58,102 bases of DNA from Streptomyces novaecaesareae (GCF_000716875.1 NZ_JNWQ01000080.1:1-58102); one strand, 5' to 3'; positions 29,447-37,657 are shown, counted from the first letter of the stretch. Numbers and translations are program-made. The notes: generated from the letters alone by a model not told the origin.

Positions 29447-30201
29447 ATGTCGGACGGTACCCCAGCGCCGAACTCGCGGTGCGGGGTGGCGTAGTGCCAG
29501 GCGGCGTCACGGACTTGGCAGGCGCGCGCCACCTGCACCGGGTCGGTGATCAGTTCGATCTCGGTCAGGTCGTCGTCGGCGTCGGCGTCGAAGTGCAGCA
29601 GGGCGATGACCTGGGAGTCGAACAGCCAGGCGTCCTCGGCGGCAAGAGCGAGGCGGTCGGCGTCGGCACGCCAGAGGTACCGGATGTCCTCGCCGACCAG
29701 GCCGTTCCGCACGGAGTTGTTGAGCAGGTACCGCTGCCCCATGGTGGGCGGGTTGTCCATGATCCGAACCCGCTCGAACCGCTTGCCCAGGGCCGACTGT
29801 TCGCGCCGCGAGCGGCACCAGGGGTGGTCCAGGTCCCATTCGGGATCCAGCCCGGCGACGAACCGGCGGTAGGTTTCGCTCTGTTCGTCGGAGAGGTACC
29901 GGCGGCGGGTCTCCAGCCGGAAGGCCGTGTGCTCGAAACTCACGAACATCTCGTCGAACTCGTCGAAGCTGATCATCATGCGCTCCCGGTCCATGTCGCG
30001 CGGCGCGAAGTCGGCGAGCAGCACGCGCGGCACGGTCACGAACCCCTCGCCGGGCTTGATGTTGCGGAGCTGGGCGATCTCGGCAGGGTCGGTCACGACA
30101 TCGCCCTGCACGATGACCTCGCCGGTCTCCATGTCTTCGTAGAGCGTCGGGCATCCGTTGTGCCCCGAGTTGCTTCCGATGAATCGCAGTCGTCGGCTCA
30201 C
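29443..30201 (-). CDS. DUF6879 family protein
   Basis: 252 residues from a GTG with AGGGGAG 5 bases upstream. An N-terminal stretch of about 80 residues (SGHNGCPTLYEDMETGEVIVQGD, PRVLLADFAPRD) resembles a separate small domain often found as its own gene. The DUF6879 domain follows: ISFDEFDEMFVSFEHTAFRLETRRRYLSDEQSETYRRF, and later RRVRIMDNPPTMGQRYLLNNSVRNGLVGEDIRYLWR. Function unknown; the family is a constant partner of XRE/DUF5753 regulators, as here. Confidence 0.85.
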   Translation of the reverse strand: MSRRLRFIGSNSGHNGCPTLYEDMETGEVIVQGDVVTDPAEIAQLRNIKPGEGFVTVPRVLLADFAPRDMDRERMMISFDEFDEMFVSFEHTAFRLETRRRYLSDEQSETYRRFVAGLDPEWDLDHPWCRSRREQSALGKRFERVRIMDNPPTMGQRYLLNNSVRNGLVGEDIRYLWRADADRLALAAEDAWLFDSQVIALLHFDADADDDLTEIELITDPVQVARACQVRDAAWHYATPHREFGAGVPSDM

Positions 30202-30267
30202 TGCCGCTCCCCTCACAGTCGGTCTGGCTGACTCAGAATGGCCGGAGAGCCACGCGGAGTGAGCGTC

Positions 30268-30284
30268 GATTCTCGAATATTCTC
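30268..30284. promoter_or_regulatory. Operator-like motif upstream of the DUF6879/XRE operon
   Basis: GATTCTCGAATATTCTC, 67 bases before the DUF6879 start, matching 28557 at 14 of the first 15 bases. Confidence 0.55.
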
Positions 30285-30345
30285 CGGAAGCAGGGCGCGG
30301 GATGTGATGCGGAAGACGCTATCCCTGCGCAGGAACCAGGGAAGG

Positions 30346-30798
30346 TCAGGACCGCCGACGACTGATCAGCAGCCGGTGCGAGTCCTGCACCCCCTCGGGG
30401 AGCTCGTCCGGTGAGAACCATCGAGCCTCCAGGACTTCGAACGAGGCCGCCTCGATCTGCCCGCTGACGTACAGGGCCTCGTAGGCGACTTCGACGCGAA
30501 GCTTGTAACCGCTCTTCAGGTGCGCCAACTCGCACACCTTCACCGTGAGTCCGGTCTCCTCCCGGACTTCACGCACGATCGTGTCTTCGAAGCTCTCGCC
30601 CGCGTTCGCATAGCCGGTCGGCAGACCCCACTGTCGGCCCTCCGGCCACATGCGGTGCTTCAGCAGCAGCACCCGACCGTCCTGGTCGCGGACGATGCCC
30701 GTCACGCCGACCATGAACTTCGAGTGCCACAGCCACAGCACGCGCCATTGCATCGGACCACGGATGATCCGCCAGAGCTTCGCGACGATCTTCTTCAT
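30346..30798 (-). CDS. Nudix hydrolase
   Basis: 150 residues. A basic N-terminus precedes MVGVTGIVRDQDGRVLLLKHRMW and a complete Nudix box, GYANAGESFEDTIVREVREETGL (Gx5Ex7REVxEETGx). The C-terminus has ARWFSPDELPEG. It hydrolyses a nucleoside-diphosphate-type substrate with Mg2+; the exact substrate cannot be read. The ribosome site is AAGGGC, 8 bases before the ATG. Monocistronic, with an inverted repeat just upstream. Confidence 0.92.
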   Translation of the reverse strand: MKKIVAKLWRIIRGPMQWRVLWLWHSKFMVGVTGIVRDQDGRVLLLKHRMWPEGRQWGLPTGYANAGESFEDTIVREVREETGLTVKVCELAHLKSGYKLRVEVAYEALYVSGQIEAASFEVLEARWFSPDELPEGVQDSHRLLISRRRS

Positions 30799-30826
30799 GG
30801 TTCAGCCCTTCGTGTAGGGGAGATTA

Positions 30827-30848
30827 GGGCAATTTCGAACAATTGCCC
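30827..30848. promoter_or_regulatory. Inverted repeat upstream of the Nudix gene
   Basis: GGGCAATT-TCGAAC-AATTGCCC, perfect 8-base arms, 29 bases before the Nudix ATG; a likely operator, or a terminator for the decayed gene that ends at 30869. Confidence 0.5.
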
Positions 30849-31176
30849 AACGGTATTCCTGATATCGACTAGAGATCTCGCAGTATGCTCCGAAAGCGGT
30901 CCGCCCACGCGCTCAGCTTGGCGCGGGCCTCATCGCCCCAGAGGGAATATCCTTCAAAGGTTCGAAACTCGTCCAGGTATTCCTGGAAATCGCGCGGGTC
31001 GCGGAACACGAGCGCGCCCGTGGAGACTTCCACGGTGGCCAGGGCGGAATCGTAGACCGTGAAGACGTTGAGCGGAGCCCATGGCATGTGGCCGGCCATC
31101 GGGATGACTCCCAGCCGAACGTTCGGCAAGCGTGAGACGGAGGCCAGCCGGTCGAGCTGCACGGCCATGGCCTGTT

Positions 31177-31211
31177 CCGTCGGCCCCTTGCGCGGAGCAA
31201 GGGGCCGACGG
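31177..31211. terminator. Hairpin at the edge of the DUF5753 fragment
   Basis: 15-base perfect arms (31177-31191 and 31197-31211) with a 5-base loop. The same GGCCCC-type hairpin recurs at 31422-31453. Confidence 0.6.
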
Positions 31212-31232
31212 AGTGGGAGGGGTGGTTGCGTG

Positions 31233-31255
31233 GGAAGTCGGGCGGGCCGACTTCC
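31233..31255. terminator. Short hairpin after DUF397 remnant copy 2
   Basis: GGAAGTCGG/CCGACTTCC, 9-base arms and 5-base loop. It shares GGAAGTCGG with the left side of the terminator at 27083-27119. Confidence 0.55.
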
Positions 31256-31273
31256 TGTGTGGTGGGCCGGGTC

Positions 31274-31372
31274 AGGCGTGGTGGTCGAACTCGCCGGTTT
31301 TGAGGGCGTGGAGGAGGGTGGCGAAGGTGGCGGGGGTGGTGCGGAGGATGAGGTGGCCTTCGTCGGACTCGC
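31274..31372. repeat. 99-bp direct repeat, copy 2 (DUF397 3' end)
   Basis: Identical over 99 bases to 31462-31560. On the minus strand it encodes ESDEGHLILRTTPATFATLL, then HALKTGEFDHHA, the C-terminus of a DUF397 protein. Confidence 0.93.
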
Positions 31373-31421
31373 CTTTTGCCAGGCGGAACGGGGCATCTTG
31401 GCCTCCGCGAGTTGGGTGGTG

Positions 31422-31453
31422 CGGCCCCTCGCGCTCCGTCGCGCGAGGGGCCG
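31422..31453. terminator. Hairpin after DUF397 remnant copy 1
   Basis: Perfect 13-base arms (31422-31434 and 31441-31453) around a 6-base loop, directly after the DUF397 stop codon (TAG at 31461-31463). Confidence 0.65.
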
Positions 31454-31461
31454 GAACGGCT

Positions 31462-31560
31462 AGGCGTGGTGGTCGAACTCGCCGGTTTTGAGGGCGTGGA
31501 GGAGGGTGGCGAAGGTGGCGGGGGTGGTGCGGAGGATGAGGTGGCCTTCGTCGGACTCGC
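31462..31560. repeat. 99-bp direct repeat, copy 1 (DUF397 3' end)
   Basis: Same sequence and orientation as 31274-31372, 188 bp apart. Here it is joined to the 3' end of an XRE gene. Confidence 0.93.
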
Positions 31561-32533
31561 ATACTTGCCTCGCATTTCATCCCCGATCGATCGAATGAAC
31601 TCCCGCGACTCAGCTTCGGCGAGGGCGGATGAGTCCAGGTGCTCGAAGACGCTCCGGTGCCGGCCCAGGCTCGCCTGCGCATCGAAGAACATGCACCCGG
31701 CCACAGTATCCATCTGGAGGGTGGCGAGCTCAGGCACAGGGCCCTCGACGAACATGATGTTTTCCCCGCAGCCCGGGAAGGTGTCGAGGTCGAAGGGCAC
31801 TACGCGGACTGAGATCCGGCCTGCCAGCGAGTCATCGATGAGATGGTCAAGTTGATCGGCAAGAACCCGAGGACCTCCGAACTGCATTCGCAGTGCGGCT
31901 TCGTGGATGAAGGACGCATAGGGCACTCCGCGATGACGGACAGCCTCCTTCCGTTGCATGCGGAAGGTGGTTCTGGCATCGAGGTCATGGCTGGGGATGA
32001 AGGGAGCGAATCGGGAGAATACTGCAGACGCGTAGGCCTCGGTCTGCTGTAGCCCTGGGAGGTAGGCCGTGGCCCAGGTCGAGATCCTGTGTGCGTTCGC
32101 TTCAAGCTCGGCGATCTCCAGGAAGTCGGTGGACAGGGTCCCCCGGTACTTCTCCCACCAGCCCTTCCTTCGCTCGGCAGCCATCTCTGCGAGGGCTTCG
32201 ATGAGGGGAGTGTTGGAGCAGCTGCAGGCTGCGGCGACCGTGCGCAGGCGTTCGGCGCTCACGCCGATCTTCCCATTCTCCATCTGTGTTACCTGAGTTG
32301 GCGCCAGGCCGAGCTCGCGAGCCAGCTGGCTGCCTCCGAGGCCGGCCTGCTCGCGCATCCGTCGCATCTCGGCTCCCAGCCGGCGCTGGCGCAAGGTCGG
32401 TTCGCGGCGTAGCGGCATGGTGTCCTCTCGGTGGGGCGCGTGGGACCAGTCTGCCGCGCTTCGCACGGAAGGGGGAACCTGCGGCGAGAGTGCCTACAAT
32501 TGAAGTCATGCTGCGCTATGGTCGATGTCACAT

Positions 32534-32548
32534 CGATCCGACGGATCG
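32534..32548. promoter_or_regulatory. 15-bp palindrome upstream of the ATPase operon
   Basis: CGATCCG-A-CGGATCG. TACAAT at 32495-32500 is a good -10 box on the plus strand, and an ORF of 15 codons (ATG 32509, MLRYGRCHIDPTDRQ) spans the palindrome; it is too short to support as a gene. Confidence 0.4.
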
Positions 32549-32659
32549 TCAGTAACGCCTATCCGTCGCACCGCAGAGCAGCCATGCCCTCGTGCCTGGC
32601 CTGGTTCACGGCGACGTATCCGCCGGTTCTTCCCTCACTCACGCCTCGGGAGAAGTCCC

Positions 32660-33025
32660 ATGCGTCACCTCAACACGCCTTCCTTCGCCCTCACCCGCCA
32701 GTCCCTCCGCGACGCGATGATCCGCGCCGGCTGGCCGCCCTCCGCCACCTTCGACGCCGAACTCGCCCTCGGCGAGCTGCTCGTGAACGCGTGGCGGCAC
32801 GGCCGTACCCCCGCGCCGATCGTCCAGATCCTCTTCCTCAACGCGGTCCTCCGGGTCTCCGTCTCCGACGAGAGCCCCGTCCTCCCCGACCAGGCCCCCC
32901 TCTCCCTCCTCGCCGAGTCCGGCCGGGGCCTCCAACTCGTCGCGAGCCTCACCCGGCGGTGGGGCGTCGACCCGCAGGAGCGCGGCAAGTCTGTCTGGTT
33001 CGAGTGCGAGAAGGACGCCGCCTGA
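32660..33025 (+). CDS. HATPase_c ATP-binding protein (anti-sigma factor kinase, RsbW-like)
   Basis: 121 residues from an ATG 5 bases after GGGAGAAG. GHKL motifs: ELALGELLVNAWRHG (N box), VSVSDESPVLP (G1 box) and SGRGLQLVASLTRRWGV (G2). Streptomycetes have dozens of these single-domain proteins, usually acting on sigma factors or paired with XRE regulators. Its stop overlaps the next ATG (TGATG). Confidence 0.9.
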   Translation: MRHLNTPSFALTRQSLRDAMIRAGWPPSATFDAELALGELLVNAWRHGRTPAPIVQILFLNAVLRVSVSDESPVLPDQAPLSLLAESGRGLQLVASLTRRWGVDPQERGKSVWFECEKDAA

Positions 33026-33270
33026 TGGCCGCCCCCCGCCACCCGATGCTGCCGACCGACCCCCGGATCCGGCACTACACCGACGCCCACATCCGCGCGC
33101 TCCTCGCCGAAGTCGACGAGCGCGGTCGTAAGTTCGGCCTGATCTGGCCGTCCGCCGGTACCGACAGGACCCTCGACGGCCGCGTCCTCGTCCGCTTCAA
33201 CACGGCTCCGGCCTCGACCCTGCTCAACCTCCTCACCCTCCTCCTCGACGCCGAACGCAAGACCTGGTGA
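33025..33270 (+). CDS. 81-residue hypothetical protein
   Basis: The ATG at 33025 shares a base with the upstream stop. Sequence HYTDAHIRALLAEVDERGRKFGLIWPSAGTDRTLDGRVLVRFNTAPAST is soluble and mixed alpha/beta. The family is unknown to me. Translationally coupled on both sides (GTGA overlap with the next start), so it probably works with the ATPase. Confidence 0.7.
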   Translation: MAAPRHPMLPTDPRIRHYTDAHIRALLAEVDERGRKFGLIWPSAGTDRTLDGRVLVRFNTAPASTLLNLLTLLLDAERKTW

Positions 33271-33581
33271 GGCTCCTGATCGCGACGGCCTTCGCCGTCC
33301 TCCTCGCCCTCGCGATCTCCACCGTCGCCCTGGGCGTCGTCACCGCCCTCCGCGCGGCCCCGCCGCCCCGCCGTCCGGCGAGGACGGCTGACGACCGACC
33401 GGTATGCGCGGCGGGTCGCGTGCACAGGCCCGCCGTGCCGGTCAGTCCTTCCCCCGGATCCGCCGTTCCACATTGCTGCGGGCCGCCCGGGACGCCGTTC
33501 CGGCCGCCGCCGCCAGGAACACGAAGTTGTACCCGATCTGCAGCACCACCACGAGCCGCGCCGTCTGCCCCGCCGGCGTGA
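33267..33581 (+). CDS. Small membrane protein, start convincing, end doubtful
   Basis: GTG at 33267 overlaps the preceding stop (GTGA). The first 30 residues form a hydrophobic helix (LLIATAFAVLLALAISTVALGVVTAL) followed by a short Pro/Arg stretch. From about residue 55 the frame runs antisense through the end of the K+ channel gene (140-base overlap) and reads as noise, so the natural end may have been lost or the gene may be spurious beyond the helix. Confidence 0.4.
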   Translation: MRLLIATAFAVLLALAISTVALGVVTALRAAPPPRRPARTADDRPVCAAGRVHRPAVPVSPSPGSAVPHCCGPPGTPFRPPPPGTRSCTRSAAPPRAAPSAPPA

Positions 33582-33981
33582 TGTCCCCGTACCCGACCGT
33601 CGCCATCGTGACGACCGTGAAGTACAGCGCGTCCAGCCGGGTCTCCAGCCCGGCGAACTCCGCCTTGTGCGAGCCCAGCACGTAGTACGTCGCCGCGAAG
33701 ATGGTCAGCGCCAGCGCGATCAGGAACACCAGCCAGAGCACCGGCTGCTTGGCCGTCCCCCGCATCACCCCGACGATCTTGGCCAGCATCAGCCAGGACA
33801 TCCCGGCGAGCGCCCCGCCGAAGACGAACCAGCTCAGCACCGGCCGGCGGTCACCGAACCACGTCAGCGGCAGCGTGAAGTACCCGACCATCAGCAGCGT
33901 GAACGCGGCCAGCAGCCAGGACCAGGCCTTGAGGTCGGCGGGCGGCGGCGGAGGGGTCTCGGACATCCCGCCCAGCCTCAT
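33442..33981 (-). CDS. Potassium channel family protein (ion channel domain)
   Basis: 179 residues with four hydrophobic segments (about 15-35, 42-65, 78-100 and 130-155). The pore loop reads ALYFTVVTMATVGYGDITP: the K+ selectivity filter TVGYGD is intact, followed by the second pore helix LVVVLQIGYNFVFLAAAAG. No RCK or cyclic-nucleotide domain. A tetrameric K+ channel is expected. GTG/ATG alternatives nearby do not change the pore. Confidence 0.9.
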   Translation of the reverse strand: MRLGGMSETPPPPPADLKAWSWLLAAFTLLMVGYFTLPLTWFGDRRPVLSWFVFGGALAGMSWLMLAKIVGVMRGTAKQPVLWLVFLIALALTIFAATYYVLGSHKAEFAGLETRLDALYFTVVTMATVGYGDITPAGQTARLVVVLQIGYNFVFLAAAAGTASRAARSNVERRIRGKD

Positions 33982-34071
33982 TCACCGAACTCCCCGGCGC
34001 CCGCCCGCCTGCTCCGATCAGGCGACTGCCGGGTGGCTTCCTGCCCGACGGGCCGCGAGAAGCCCTCGGAT

Positions 34072-35466
34072 TCATCCGGAGGAGGAGGCGCGCCGCCCCG
34101 ACCGCCCGGGCTCGTCCAGCAGCTCCAGCACCGCCAGGACGGCTACCAGCCCGAGCGCCAGACAGAGCGTCACCAGGACCGTCGGGTAGCTCCAGAGCAC
34201 GAAGGCCAGTGCCGCGCCCGCGACCGCCGTCCAGCCCAGCGCCGTCTTCCAGCGGTGGACGAAGCGCCCGACCGGCCCGAGCCGCAGCCCGGCCCGGCCG
34301 GCCACCCGCCGTACCGAGCCGAGCCCGGCGTGCCAGCCGCGCCGGATGGTGCGCGCCCACCGCCCGCCGCCGCTGATCCAGGCGCCGAGGGCGACCAGCA
34401 GGCCGAGCGCGACCACCACCCGGACGGCCGAGCGCAGGTACCGCACCAGGGTGTCGTACACCGCCTGGGCGGCCGCCTGGTTCACCCCGGCCGGGAGCTT
34501 GTCCAGGTAGATCGCCCGGAACACGCTCAGCCCGATGCCCAGCAGCAGGGCCCCACCGGCCATGGCCAGTGCGGCCGTGACCACCGCCCGGCGCCGCCGC
34601 GCCGCCAGCAGCACCCCGCCGAGCGCGCAGGCCACTGCCAGCACCGGCACCCAGAAGCCGGCCAGGTCCAGTACCCGCAGGCCGGTGCGGGCCTTGGGGA
34701 TGGCGTCGGACTGCACCAGCGTGTACGAGGTGTGGATCTCCGGGATCTTCGAGGCCAGCGGGAGCCCGTTGTCGACCAGCGCGGTCTTCACCCGGGCGAT
34801 CAGCGGGGCGAGGTCGAGCACCACGGTGTCGTTCTTGATCTCCACGGCGCCGCCGCCCTGCCCGGTGAGCATCTTGTCGATCGCGGCGTGGGCGTCCCGG
34901 TTGACGCCCGTCCAGATGGTGGCGAAGGCGTCGCTCTGCACCACCCGCTGGACCTGGGAGTGGACGAAGCCGGTGATTCCGCTGGTGAGGGCGTGGCTGA
35001 TGCCGTTCAGCAGGGCGCCGAGCTTCGGGCGGTCGTCGGGGGCGACGTCGGCGAGCAGGGAGTCGACGGGGAGCTGCTTCATGATCTCGTCGGTCACCCG
35101 GTCGGTGACGGCGGCCTGGATCGCCGGGTCCTTGGCCAGTGGGGCCATCGTGGCGACGTACCGGTCGGTGTCGCTGATCTGCGACTTCGCCCAGACCGAG
35201 ACGGCGCCCAGCGGGGTCAGGACGAAGGCCAGCAGGATCAGGAGAGCGGCGAGGAAGGAGCGTGCCCGGTGGCGCTGCGGGTGTTCGGCCGGACCGTCCG
35301 CCAACCGCCGGGCGAGCTGCGCCTCCTGGGCCTCGACGGCGCCCAGCCGGGCCCGTAGTTCGGCCAGCTCGTCGGCCCGTTCGTCGTCGGGCACGTCGTC
35401 GGGCACGTCGTCGGGCACGTCGTCCGGACCGTCGGTCCGTCCGTCGCGGGGCTCGTCGGTCGGCAT
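34072..35466 (-). CDS. Multi-pass membrane protein of unknown function
   Basis: 464 residues from the ATG at 35466 with GGAG 7 bases upstream. An acidic repeat (DVPDDVPDDVPDD) and a coiled coil precede one helix (SFLAALLILLAFVLTPLGAVSVW), a roughly 170-residue outside domain (QISDTDRYVATMAPLAKDPAIQ ... IWTGVNRDAHAAIDKML), and then four or five C-terminal helices. The pattern is widespread in streptomycete genomes but has no assigned function. Confidence 0.8.
   Translation of the reverse strand: MPTDEPRDGRTDGPDDVPDDVPDDVPDDERADELAELRARLGAVEAQEAQLARRLADGPAEHPQRHRARSFLAALLILLAFVLTPLGAVSVWAKSQISDTDRYVATMAPLAKDPAIQAAVTDRVTDEIMKQLPVDSLLADVAPDDRPKLGALLNGISHALTSGITGFVHSQVQRVVQSDAFATIWTGVNRDAHAAIDKMLTGQGGGAVEIKNDTVVLDLAPLIARVKTALVDNGLPLASKIPEIHTSYTLVQSDAIPKARTGLRVLDLAGFWVPVLAVACALGGVLLAARRRRAVVTAALAMAGGALLLGIGLSVFRAIYLDKLPAGVNQAAAQAVYDTLVRYLRSAVRVVVALGLLVALGAWISGGGRWARTIRRGWHAGLGSVRRVAGRAGLRLGPVGRFVHRWKTALGWTAVAGAALAFVLWSYPTVLVTLCLALGLVAVLAVLELLDEPGRSGRRASSSG
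35383..35418. repeat. Three 12-bp tandem repeats in the N-terminal acidic segment
   Basis: GTCGTCGGGCAC x3 plus a partial copy; encodes the DVPD repeat, so units can change without a frameshift. Confidence 0.85.
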
Positions 35467-35563
35467 GCCGCGACTCCGTTCCTCCGGTGGGTGCATCCCA
35501 GGAGATAACGGATCAGATCGGACGGCCAGCCGGCGGCCCTCACGCGGAGCGGCCCCGGACGGC

Positions 35564-35597
35564 GGAAAGCCCCCGGTGGGCTCACCGGGGGCTTTCC
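35564..35597. terminator. Strong terminator after tatA
   Basis: Perfect 15-base arms (35564-35578 and 35583-35597) around GGCT, 17 bases after the TatA stop. Confidence 0.9.
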
Positions 35598-35613
35598 GAC
35601 AGAACGGGAGAGA

Positions 35614-35895
35614 TCAGGCGGTCGTCTCGGGCCGCGTGGTCTCGGTGGCCTTGGTCACGTTGGTCGGCGTGACGGCCGGGCGCTCGGCGCCCTGCTGGGG
35701 AGCGGCGGTGCTCTGCGCGGTGCCGGCGTCCGCCGGGGTCTCGTCCTCGCGCATGGCCTTGGTCTCGGCCTTCAGGATGCGCATCGACTTGCCGAGGCCG
35801 CGCGCCATCTCCGGCAGCTTCTTCGAACCGAACAGCAGGATGACGACCGCCAGCACCACGAAGATGTGCCAGGGCTCAAGACCGTTCCGCAGCAT
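35614..35895 (-). CDS. tatA: Sec-independent protein translocase subunit TatA
   Basis: 93 residues. A short N-terminus and membrane helix ([17 protein letters not shown]), then the hinge and amphipathic helix [24 protein letters not shown] with the conserved [14 protein letters not shown], and a polar Thr/Ala/Pro tail. TatA oligomers form the channel that exports folded twin-arginine proteins with TatC, which is not in this window. The ATG is the only sensible start. A TatE-like second paralogue cannot be ruled out. Confidence 0.93.
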   Translation of the reverse strand: MLRNGLEPWHIFVVLAVVILLFGSKKLPEMARGLGKSMRILKAETKAMREDETPADAGTAQSTAAPQQGAERPAVTPTNVTKATETTRPETTA

Positions 35896-36121
35896 CCCTG
35901 GCCACCGGTCCCTTCTTGTCTAGAGTCATGGCGGGCTAGCGCCCGTGCTGGCCAGTATGCCTGGCCCTCACGGCGTACGGATACACCGGCCGGGAAACGC
36001 TGGCCAAAAACCAGGTGCCGCTCCGAGCGGAGCGCGGGGTCGAGGGCGGGCGGGCAGCGGGCAGGCGCCGGGCAGGCGCCGGGCGGGCCGCGCAGTCCAC
36101 CCGCGGCCCGCCCGGGTGTGA

Positions 36122-36691
36122 TCAGTAGACGAACGGCACCAGCCGCTTCGACGCCAGGCGGTACTGCGCGTACTCACTCCCCAGCGAGTCCAGCAGCAGC
36201 CGCTCCTCGGCGGCGATCCGCCAGCCGTACGCGGCGAGCAGCAGCACCGCGACCACCAGGGCGGCCGCCCAGCTGCCGGTGCCGAGGGCGTAGCCGATCC
36301 AGACCAGCAGGCTGCCGGCGTAGCCGGGGTGGCGGATCAGCCGGTACGGGCCGGTGCGGACGACGTGCTGGGCGCCCACGGTGCGCAGCGTCCGGGTGTA
36401 GTACGCGCCCAGGGTGCGCATGCCCCAGGCCCGCAGGGCCAGCCCGGCGGCCACCAGCGCGACCCCGAACCAGCGCGCCCGGTCGGGCAGTTCGCCGATC
36501 GGCGCACGGCCGAACAGCACCACGACCAGCACCGAGGCCAGGTAGCAGCCGAGCAGCAGCCTGGTCGAGCCGCGGTCGCGCCGGTCCGCGTGCCAGCTGC
36601 CGGCGGCGGCGTCCTCGCGGCGGCGCAGCAGCAGCTCGTAGGCGGCCCAGCACAGGACGCCGAGGAGGGAGAGGAGGGTGGGCAGGGACAT
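36122..36691 (-). CDS. Isoprenylcysteine carboxyl methyltransferase-family membrane protein
   Basis: 189 residues from the ATG at 36691. About five hydrophobic segments and the family signature GAYYTRTLRTVGAQHVVRTGPYRLIRHPGYAGSLLVW near the C-terminal half, then AEERLLLDSLGSEYAQY. Bacterial ICMT/PEMT relatives methylate lipids or small molecules; the true substrate is unknown. The next gene on the same strand is a SAM methyltransferase 109 bases upstream. Confidence 0.85.
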   Translation of the reverse strand: MSLPTLLSLLGVLCWAAYELLLRRREDAAAGSWHADRRDRGSTRLLLGCYLASVLVVVLFGRAPIGELPDRARWFGVALVAAGLALRAWGMRTLGAYYTRTLRTVGAQHVVRTGPYRLIRHPGYAGSLLVWIGYALGTGSWAAALVVAVLLLAAYGWRIAAEERLLLDSLGSEYAQYRLASKRLVPFVY

Positions 36692-36800
36692 ACGGCGGCT
36701 CCCGGCGGTCGGAGGGACGACCCCTCCACGGTCCTCCCGGGGGCCCGCCGGCGCATGCGCCCGGGGGTGGATGCGCCGCCGTCCACCCCCGGGTGGACGC

Positions 36801-37448
36801 TCACGCCGGGCGCCGCGCCGGGCGTCGCGCCAGCAGGTAGCCGCGCCGGGTGGGGGCCTCCTCGGGCAGGCCCTCCCGCTCCAGCCGCACCTCGACGGCG
36901 AACCCGGCCCCGGCCAGGAGCGCGGCGACGGCCCCGGTCTCCAGGAAGTGGAAGTCCACGTCGACCGCATGGCCCCACCACTCCTCCATCCGCCGCACCT
37001 CGCTGCCCAGGTGGAAGGAGACCAGCAGCACCCCGCCGGGCCGCAGCACCCGCAGCATCTCGGCGAACGCGGGCGCCAGCTCCGCCGGCTCCAGGTGGAT
37101 CACCGAGTACAGGGCCACGGCGGCCGCGAACTCCCCGTCGGCGGCGGGCAGCGCCAGCAGGTCGCCGGTGCGGAACGCGGCTCGCGGCTGCTCGCGCCGG
37201 GCCAGCTCGACCATCCGTGGCGACAGGTCGATCCCCACCACCTCGGCCCCGCGGTCGGCCAGCCAGCCCGCCACGTGCCCGGGCCCGCACCCCAGGTCCG
37301 CCACCACCCCGCCGGCCGCCTCCTCCACGACCACCCCCAGCAGCGCCCGGTCCACCACCTTGAAGGCCAGCTCACCCCCGATCCGCCCCAGGTACTCCTC
37401 CGCCACCGCGTCGTAACTCCCCCGCACCCGCGCATGATCAGCAGTCAT
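36801..37448 (-). CDS. Class I SAM-dependent methyltransferase
   Basis: 215 residues. SYDAVAEEYLGRIG, then motif I VADLGCGPGHVAGWLADRGAEVVGIDLS, motif II-like EFAAAVALYSVIHLE and LRPGGVLLVSFH. UbiE/small-molecule type. The substrate is not evident. No clear ribosome site precedes the ATG at 37448. Confidence 0.9.
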   Translation of the reverse strand: MTADHARVRGSYDAVAEEYLGRIGGELAFKVVDRALLGVVVEEAAGGVVADLGCGPGHVAGWLADRGAEVVGIDLSPRMVELARREQPRAAFRTGDLLALPAADGEFAAAVALYSVIHLEPAELAPAFAEMLRVLRPGGVLLVSFHLGSEVRRMEEWWGHAVDVDFHFLETGAVAALLAGAGFAVEVRLEREGLPEEAPTRRGYLLARRPARRPA

Positions 37449-37586
37449 GCCGCCCACCCTGGCACGCGGGCCCGCCCGGGCACCCCGCTTTTCCGGGGCC
37501 CGGCCGCCGCACGGCCGCCGTGCCGCCGCCGCACGCCCGCTGTACGCCCGCCGCACGGCCGCCGCACGCTCGTCCGCGAACGGCAC

Positions 37587-37617
37587 AGAGCCCCCGCCCG
37601 GGGTGGGCGGGGGCTCT
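37587..37617. terminator. Terminator after the MFS exporter gene
   Basis: Perfect 13-base arms (37587-37599 and 37605-37617), loop GGGGT. A short GC repeat region with cgccgcacg-type units lies at 37500-37565. Confidence 0.8.
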
Positions 37618-37657
37618 CGATGACTCGCGTGGACCGGGCCGGTGGGGCCGGGGTGGG

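Larger units (their letters stand above)
30869..31396 (-). pseudogene. Chimeric remnant: DUF397 start fused to a DUF5753 3' fragment
   Basis: One open frame of 175 codons stitches together unrelated parts. It begins MPRSAWQKAS, a normal DUF397 start (ATG at 31396), then runs out of frame through the last third of a DUF397 gene (copy 2 of the 99-bp repeat), through two hairpins, and into the C-terminal 100 residues of a DUF5753 regulator (LDRLASVSRLPNVRLGVIP ... EYLDEFRTFEGYSLWGDEARAKLSAWADRFRSILRDL). The HTH and most of DUF5753 are missing. It looks like deletion products, not a functional gene. Confidence 0.7.
30913..32418 (-). pseudogene. XRE/DUF5753 regulator that has lost its own stop codon
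   Basis: The ATG at 32418 follows AGAGGA. A full XRE/DUF5753 protein runs to about base 31562: RREPTLRQRRLGAEMRRM, HTH (LGGSQLARELGLAPTQVTQMENGKIG), then DUF5753 through RSVFEHLDSSALAEAESREFIRSIGDEM. It then enters the 99-bp DUF397 repeat out of frame and stays open for 215 codons of Pro/Ser/Arg-rich nonsense until 30913. The normal stop and the start of its DUF397 partner were apparently deleted. The DNA-binding part may still be made, with an abnormal tail. Confidence 0.75.

Noticed and set aside
31274..31560. An insertion sequence behind the 99-bp repeats
   Set aside because: No transposase, terminal inverted repeats or target duplication; the repeats are gene fragments of a DUF397 gene.
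32509..32556. 15-codon ORF spanning the palindrome before the ATPase gene
   Set aside because: No ribosome site and too short; it can be explained by the palindrome itself.
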